Assembly: GCA_900551975.1 (NCBI GenBank)
Contig: URYA01000029.1
Location: 1 to 12,093, forward strand
DNA length: 12,093 nt
Direction: 5' to 3'
From: an uncultured Collinsella sp.
GTDB taxonomy: Bacteria > Actinomycetota > Coriobacteriia > Coriobacteriales > Coriobacteriaceae
The translations under genes were made by a program, and so were the position numbers. Positions 8,959-12,093 of this stretch are shown piece by piece. Within the stretch, counting starts at the first letter, position 1; the number at the start of each line of letters is the position of its first letter. The notes beneath the pieces were generated by a model. It was not told the origin of the DNA and searched no databases. It was given only the letters and a program-made list of their open reading frames with translations.

Positions 8959-9669
8959 ATGGGTCAGAAAGTCTACCCCACCGGCTTCCGTCTTGGCATC
9001 ACCGAGAACTGGCGCTCCCGCTGGTTCGCAGAGAAGGATTACGCTAAGACCCTCGGTAACGATCTCGAGATCCGCAAGTACCTCGAGAAGCGTCTTTCCC
9101 GCGCAGCTGTCTCCCTTGTCGAGATCGAGCGCGCTGGCGACAAGGTGAAGGTCATCATCCTCACCGCTCGCCCCGGCGTTGTGATCGGTAAGAAGGGTGC
9201 CGAGATCGATACCCTCCGCACCGAGCTCGAGAAGGTCGCTGGCGTCTCCAAGGGCCAGCTCTCCGTCGACGTTGTCGAGATCAAGCGCCCCGAGCTCGAC
9301 GCCAACCTCGTTGCTCAGTCTATCGCCGAGCAGCTCGAGGGCCGCGTTGCCTTCCGTCGCGCTATGCGCAAGGCTGTCCAGTCCGCCCGCAAGGCCGGCG
9401 CCAAGGGCATCCGTATCCAGTGCTCCGGTCGTCTCGGCGGCGCCGAGATGGGCCGTCGTGAGTGGTACCGCGAGGGTCGCGTGCCTCTGCACACCCTCCG
9501 TGCCAAGATCGACTACGGCACGGCTGTCGCCAGCACCACCATGGGCGCTTGCGGCGTGAAGGTCTGGATCTACCTGGGCGAGAAGCTCCCGGGCCAGCCT
9601 GTTCCCAACCCTGCACTCGAGGGCTCTTCCCGTCCTCGTCGTCGTAACTCCGAGAGGAGGGGTCAGTAG
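8959..9669 (+). CDS. rpsC: 30S ribosomal protein S3 (uS3)
   Basis: S3 forms part of the mRNA entry channel of the small subunit with S4 and S5 and contributes to the helicase activity of the ribosome. The 236-residue protein begins GQKVYPTGFRLGITENWRS. It has a KH domain with the GKKG loop at residues 77-80 and a C-terminal domain with GIRIQCSGRLGGAEM and RREWYREGRVPLHTLRA. AAGGAGG at 8941-8947, within the end of rplV, is the ribosome binding site. The stop codon overlaps the GTG start of rplP by one base, so the two are translationally coupled. The last 15 or so residues are a basic, poorly conserved tail. Confidence 0.98.
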   Translation: MGQKVYPTGFRLGITENWRSRWFAEKDYAKTLGNDLEIRKYLEKRLSRAAVSLVEIERAGDKVKVIILTARPGVVIGKKGAEIDTLRTELEKVAGVSKGQLSVDVVEIKRPELDANLVAQSIAEQLEGRVAFRRAMRKAVQSARKAGAKGIRIQCSGRLGGAEMGRREWYREGRVPLHTLRAKIDYGTAVASTTMGACGVKVWIYLGEKLPGQPVPNPALEGSSRPRRRNSERRGQ

Positions 9670-10172
9670 TGCTTGCCCCTAAGCGTATTCTTCACCGCAA
9701 GGTGCAGCGTGGCTCCATGAAGGGCCAGGCCAAGGGTAATACCGAGCTGCATTTCGGCGAGTTTGGTATCCAGGCTCTCGAGGCCCATTGGATCACCAAC
9801 CGTCAGATCGAGGCCGCTCGTATTGCCATGACCCGCTACATGAAGCGTGGCGGTCGTGTCTACATCACGATCTTCCCCGATAAGCCCATCACCAAGAAGC
9901 CTGCCGAGACTCGCATGGGTTCTGGTAAGGGTAACCCCGAGGAGTGGGTGGCCGTCGTCAAGCCCGGCCGCATCATGTTCGAGGTCAAGGGTGTTCCCGA
10001 GGAGGTCGCTCGCGAGGCTCTGCGTCTTGCGCAGCACAAGCTCCCCATCAAGACCAAGATTGTTGCTGCCAAGAACGCTGAGCAGCGCATCGAGAAGGAG
10101 ATGGCTGAGGAGGCCGCTCTCGAGGCCAAGTGGGCTGCTGAGGACGCCGCCGCCGCCAAGGAGGAGAACTAA
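9669..10172 (+). CDS. rplP: 50S ribosomal protein L16 (uL16) with a C-terminal extension
   Basis: L16 lies near the A site of the large subunit and helps to position tRNA. The N-terminal core is typical (MLAPKRILHRKVQRGSMKG, WITNRQIEAARIAMTRY, RMGSGKGNPEEWVAVVKPG). The GTG start overlaps the rpsC stop (TAGTG), with GAGAGGAGG upstream. The protein has 167 residues, whereas most bacterial L16 proteins have about 136-145. The extra 25-30 residues form a charged Ala/Glu/Lys-rich tail (EQRIEKEMAEEAALEAKWAA and onward) likely to be helical. Its stop overlaps the rpmC start (TAATG). Confidence 0.97.
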   Translation: MLAPKRILHRKVQRGSMKGQAKGNTELHFGEFGIQALEAHWITNRQIEAARIAMTRYMKRGGRVYITIFPDKPITKKPAETRMGSGKGNPEEWVAVVKPGRIMFEVKGVPEEVAREALRLAQHKLPIKTKIVAAKNAEQRIEKEMAEEAALEAKWAAEDAAAAKEEN

Positions 10173-10387
10173 TGAAGCCCGCAGAGATTCGTGAGCTCTC
10201 GGACGCTCAGCTCGTTGAGAAGCTGAAGGAAATGCGCGCCGAGCTCTTTAACCTTCGTTTCCAGATGGCCACCAGCCAGCTGGACAACACCGCTCGCGTC
10301 AACACCGTGAAGAAGGACATCGCTCGCGTCCTCACGGAGCAGCGCGCCCGCGAGATCGCAGCGGAGAAGTCCGCTGTCGCCGAGTAG
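10172..10387 (+). CDS. rpmC: 50S ribosomal protein L29 (uL29)
   Basis: L29 is a small helical protein next to L23 near the peptide exit port. The 71-residue sequence shows the family pattern EIRELSDAQLVEKLKEMRAELFNLRFQ and ends in a conserved basic helix (VKKDIARVLTEQRARE). The ATG overlaps the rplP stop, and AAGGAGGAG within rplP is the ribosome binding site. It runs closely into rpsQ (16 bases), the normal gene order. The last ten residues are a variable Ala/Glu tail. Confidence 0.96.
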   Translation: MKPAEIRELSDAQLVEKLKEMRAELFNLRFQMATSQLDNTARVNTVKKDIARVLTEQRAREIAAEKSAVAE

Positions 10388-10403
10388 GACCTAAGGAGAG
10401 AAC

Positions 10404-10664
10404 ATGACTGATTCGCGTAACTCGCGTAAGGTCCGTACGGGTGTCGTTACCTCCGTCTCCGGTGCCAAGACCATTGTTGTCACCATCACCGAGCGCAAGC
10501 GTCACCCCAAGTACGGCAAGATGATGACCAGCTCCAAGAAGCTGCACGCTCACGACGAGGAGTGCACGGCTGGCGTGGGCGATACCGTCCGCGTTATGGA
10601 GACCCGTCCTATGTCCAAGATGAAGCGTTGGCGCCTCATCGAGGTCGTCGAGCGCGCTAAATAA
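10404..10664 (+). CDS. rpsQ: 30S ribosomal protein S17 (uS17)
   Basis: S17 is an OB-fold protein that binds the 5' domain of 16S rRNA early in assembly. The 86-residue protein shows RTGVVTSVSGAKTIVVTITE, the HPKYGKMMTSSKKLHAHDEE block and GDTVRVMETRPMSKMKRWRL, all family hallmarks. AAGGAG at 10393-10398 precedes the ATG. It is the last gene of the second module: rplN normally follows within a few bases, but here 118 bases intervene and contain a strongly predicted RNA structure. Confidence 0.97.
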   Translation: MTDSRNSRKVRTGVVTSVSGAKTIVVTITERKRHPKYGKMMTSSKKLHAHDEECTAGVGDTVRVMETRPMSKMKRWRLIEVVERAK

Positions 10665-10691
10665 GCAGTCGCTCTTACGACTTGTACGTTT

Positions 10692-10775
10692 CCGAAGATG
10701 TGCGTATGCCTGGCTTGCATACCACGGGCCGTATAAAGGCTGCGCACCTCTCTTCGGTTCTTAGTTCGGAGGAAC
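10692..10775 (+). promoter_or_regulatory. Three-way-junction RNA leader upstream of rplN
   Basis: CCGAAGA (10692-10698) pairs with TCTTCGG (10751-10757), and GTGCG (10700-10704) pairs with CGCAC (10743-10747), forming a basal stem. Two arms lie inside: TATGC (10705-10709) with GCATA (10717-10721), and GGCC (10727-10730) with GGCT (10738-10741). A second TTCGG at 10765-10769 runs into the Shine-Dalgarno GGAGG (10768-10772) and could compete for CCGAA, giving a way to switch translation. GTTC-GGAG-GAAC (10764-10775) can also display the site in a loop. TATAAA (10732-10737) could be a -10, but no matching -35 is seen. Confidence 0.6.
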
Positions 10776-10782
10776 ATCTACC

Positions 10783-11151
10783 ATGATTCAGATGCAAACC
10801 ATGCTGAACGTCGCCGACAACTCCGGCGCTCGCAAGATTCGCTGCATCAAGGTGCTTGGCGGTTCCAAGCGTCGTTATGCAGGCATCGGCGATGTGTTCA
10901 TCGGTGCTGTCCAGGAGGCTACCCCTGGCGCCAACGTCAAGAAGAAGGACGTTGTCCGTTGCGTCGTCGTTCGCACCGTTAAGGAGATCCGCCGCAAGGA
11001 TGGCTCCTACATTCGCTTTGATGAGAACGCCTGCGTTGTCATCAACAACGATGGTTCGCCCGTCGGCACCCGTATCTTCGGGCCCGTCGCTCGCGAGCTT
11101 CGTGACAAGAAGTACATGAAGATCGTCTCGCTCGCTCCCGAGACCCTGTAG
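10783..11151 (+). CDS. rplN: 50S ribosomal protein L14 (uL14)
   Basis: L14 binds 23S rRNA and L19 and contacts the small subunit at intersubunit bridges. The 122-residue protein has standard length and the family signatures MIQMQTMLNVADNSGARKI, VKKKDVVRCVVVRTVKEIRR and FDENACVVINNDGSPVGTRI. GGAGG at 10768-10772 lies 10 bases before the ATG. It starts the third module behind a structured leader and is followed by rplX after 13 bases. Confidence 0.98.
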   Translation: MIQMQTMLNVADNSGARKIRCIKVLGGSKRRYAGIGDVFIGAVQEATPGANVKKKDVVRCVVVRTVKEIRRKDGSYIRFDENACVVINNDGSPVGTRIFGPVARELRDKKYMKIVSLAPETL

Positions 11152-11164
11152 TTAGGGGAGATAT

Positions 11165-11470
11165 ATGTATATCAAGAAGGGCGATAAGGTCCAGGTTCTC
11201 TCTGGTAAGGATCGCGGCAAGCAGGGCGTTGTCCTGCGTGCTCTCCCCGCCGAGAACAAGGTCGTTGTCGAGGGCGTTTCGGTCGTCAAGAAGGCCGTCA
11301 AGCCCAACGCTGCCAACCAGCAGGGCGGCATCGTTTCGCAGGAGGCTCCCATCGACGCCTCCAACGTCAATCTCGTTTGCCCCGAGTGCGGTAAGGTTAC
11401 CCGCGTCGGTCACGAGAAGGACGGCAAGAACAAGCTGCGCGTCTGCAAGAAGTGCGGCCACAAGTTCTAA
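11165..11470 (+). CDS. rplX: 50S ribosomal protein L24 (uL24) with an intact zinc ribbon
   Basis: L24 is one of two proteins that start assembly of the large subunit. The 101-residue protein has an N-terminal KOW domain (KKGDKVQVLSGKDRGKQGVVL) and a C-terminal zinc-ribbon segment with cysteine pairs at residues 72/75 (CPEC) and 94/97 (CKKC). All four ligands are present, so this is a zinc-binding form; some L24 proteins lack them. GGGGAG upstream of the ATG is close, only four bases away. In nearly all bacteria rplE follows at once. Here a strong terminator follows the stop, and no further ribosomal gene is visible. Confidence 0.97.
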   Translation: MYIKKGDKVQVLSGKDRGKQGVVLRALPAENKVVVEGVSVVKKAVKPNAANQQGGIVSQEAPIDASNVNLVCPECGKVTRVGHEKDGKNKLRVCKKCGHKF

Positions 11471-11497
11471 GCTGCCCGCAACAGTTAAGTTGCTAGC

Positions 11498-11532
11498 AAA
11501 GGCCCGGATGCCACGGCACCCGGGCCTTTTTT
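11498..11532 (+). terminator. Strong Rho-independent terminator ending the ribosomal cluster
   Basis: AAAGGCCCGG pairs with CCGGGCCTTT, and TGCC with GGCA at the tip around an AC loop, followed by six T residues (11527-11532). It lies 28 bases after the rplX stop and shows that the transcript truly ends here. Confidence 0.93.
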
Positions 11533-11539
11533 CTATCCC

Positions 11540-11568
11540 TACTCATTGGGGACAGGCTTAAATGAGTA
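11540..11568. repeat. Small palindrome with the same core as repeats A and B
   Basis: TACTCATT (11540-11547) is the exact reverse complement of AATGAGTA (11561-11568). The loop contains GGGACAGGCTTA (11549-11560), which differs from the repeat A core GGGACAGGTTTA by one base. A further hairpin, TACCC-TAACT-GGGTA (11567-11581), and a second TAAATGAG (11586-11593, first at 11559-11566) follow. It looks like a third member of a dispersed palindrome family. Confidence 0.55.
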
Positions 11569-11620
11569 CCCTAACTGGGTAAGCATAAATGAGCGGGTCG
11601 TGCTGTATAAATTGCTTGTG

Positions 11621-11749
11621 TGCGCGTTTATGCGCGTTAGATTGCGTTTAATTACGCACCTATGCGTATATATGCGCCGTTTACGGGGCAATAATGACCG
11701 TTTAGCGGTGAGATACGCAAAAACGCGCACTGACGCGCGTGTTTGTGCG
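11621..11749. promoter_or_regulatory. Helically phased TGCG / CGCA motif array, possible operator region
   Basis: TGCG occurs at 11621, 11631, 11643, 11663 and 11673, with ACGCA at 11654. These sites recur about every ten bases, so they would lie on one face of the DNA. A second cluster has ACGCA at 11715, ACGCGC at 11723 and 11733, and GTGCG at 11745. The second cluster read in reverse complement resembles the first, so the whole is a large imperfect inverted repeat. TGCGT-TTAATT-ACGCA (11643-11658) is a perfect palindrome. The array lies upstream of a start codon with a strong ribosome binding site, as an operator would. Confidence 0.5.
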
Positions 11750-11800
11750 AATATAGAGCTGTCAGAAATGCAAGACGTTCTATGACACAGGAGACACATA

Positions 11801-11932
11801 ATGGCAGATTCCAAGCAGGCTCCACTCGACGCCGCGGCAATTTTGGCAATGATAGGATTTCCGAGTACGGACTTCGTCCAACCGCGTCCGCCCAACGGGA
11901 ACCATGCCTGCACGACAATTCCCTTGTCTTGA
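11801..11932 (+). pseudogene. 5' end of an unknown gene, cut off by an antisense junction
   Basis: AGGAG at 11789-11793 stands seven bases before ATG 11801, a better initiation site than several real genes here have. Reading begins MADSKQAPLD, a plausible native N-terminus. From about 11831 the DNA is the reverse complement of an aldo/keto reductase gene, and the frame then runs through antisense sequence to a TGA at 11930-11932. I therefore read only the first 10 codons as native and the rest as junk after a rearrangement or an assembly join. I do not recognise the original protein. Confidence 0.4.
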
Positions 11933-12093
11933 ATAAACGGCACGACGTCCTGATCCTGATAGTAAGGATGGATTTCGTTTTGTACCAGCGCAGGCAATAC
12001 ATCAACCTGCGGCAGAAACTCGGTGAGTTCTTTGACGTACCAATTCGATAAGCCAATTGAGCGGACGAAATTCTTTTCGACGGTTTTTTCCAA
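11831..12093 (-). pseudogene. Aldo/keto reductase fragment, truncated at its 3' end
   Basis: Aldo/keto reductases are NAD(P)H-dependent TIM-barrel enzymes that reduce carbonyl groups. About 87 codons are visible on the minus strand, entering from beyond base 12093. Recognisable blocks are VRSIGLSNW, the QNEIHPYYQ strand, GIVVQAWFPLGGRG and the start of the IIAKIAA helix. The catalytic Asp-Tyr-Lys-His residues would be in the unseen N-terminal half. After IIAKIAA, where the cofactor-binding segment (usually a Q-x-x-x-RW region) should follow, the sequence stops resembling the family at about 11831 and runs on unrelated to a distant stop near 11539. The gene has thus lost roughly its last 80-90 residues, including cofactor contacts, and is unlikely to be functional. 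Confidence 0.8.

Noticed and set aside
8509..9492. 327-codon open frame on the minus strand
   Set aside because: It lies antisense to rplV and rpsC and has low-complexity shadow composition; the + strand genes are certain.
10715..10737. Canonical promoter TTGCAT...TATAAA before rplN
   Set aside because: The two hexamers are only 11 bases apart, too close for a -35/-10 pair, and both lie in the predicted RNA structure.
11621..11749. CRISPR array
   Set aside because: The repeated units are only 4-7 bases at one helical turn, with no unique spacers of normal length.
11546..11785. 79-codon plus-strand open frame across the phased array
   Set aside because: It lacks a ribosome binding site and its sequence is dictated by the TGCG repeats.

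Overview
The window looks like chromosomal DNA of a high-GC actinobacterium of the class Coriobacteriia, probably near Collinsella. This is a judgement from gene sequences, codon use and remembered repeat families, not from a search. It holds the 3' end of rpoC, a small sigma/anti-sigma pair, a 750-base repeat-rich and hairpin-rich intergenic region, twelve ribosomal protein genes of the S10/spc type, and a scrambled right-hand end.

Layout. Bases 2-3193 are the C-terminal three quarters of RNA polymerase beta', with an unusual tail carrying a helix-hairpin-helix module like the alpha-subunit C-terminal domain. A strong terminator follows. Bases 3395-4940 hold an ECF-type sigma factor and an overlapping one-pass membrane protein, its likely anti-sigma factor. 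An ECF-like promoter precedes them, and a 38-base inverted repeat brackets the pair. Bases 4941-5690 hold no convincing gene but carry a weak terminator, a 131-base palindromic element, the second copy of the bracketing repeat, an 85-base hairpin, and a promoter with a long leader. Bases 5691-11470 encode L3, L4, L23, L2, S19, L22, S3, L16, L29, S17, L14 and L24, all on the + strand, and end at a strong terminator. Bases 11533-12093 hold another small palindrome, a helically phased array of TGCG/CGCA motifs, the start of an unknown gene with a good ribosome binding site, and, joined to it in antisense, a fragment of an aldo/keto reductase.

How it works together. RpoC and the ribosomal proteins are the core transcription and translation machinery. 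The ribosomal run is not one tight operon. Large gaps before rplC, rplB and rplN each contain predicted RNA structure, and the first two share a 26-base promoter-like motif. This suggests three separately tuned modules (rplC-rplD-rplW; rplB through rpsQ; rplN-rplX), with translational feedback likely at rplB and rplN. The usual rpsJ upstream and rplE downstream are absent. The best leads for something undescribed are the beta' tail, the rplB and rplN leaders, the repeat-bracketed sigma cassette and the phased array at the right end.
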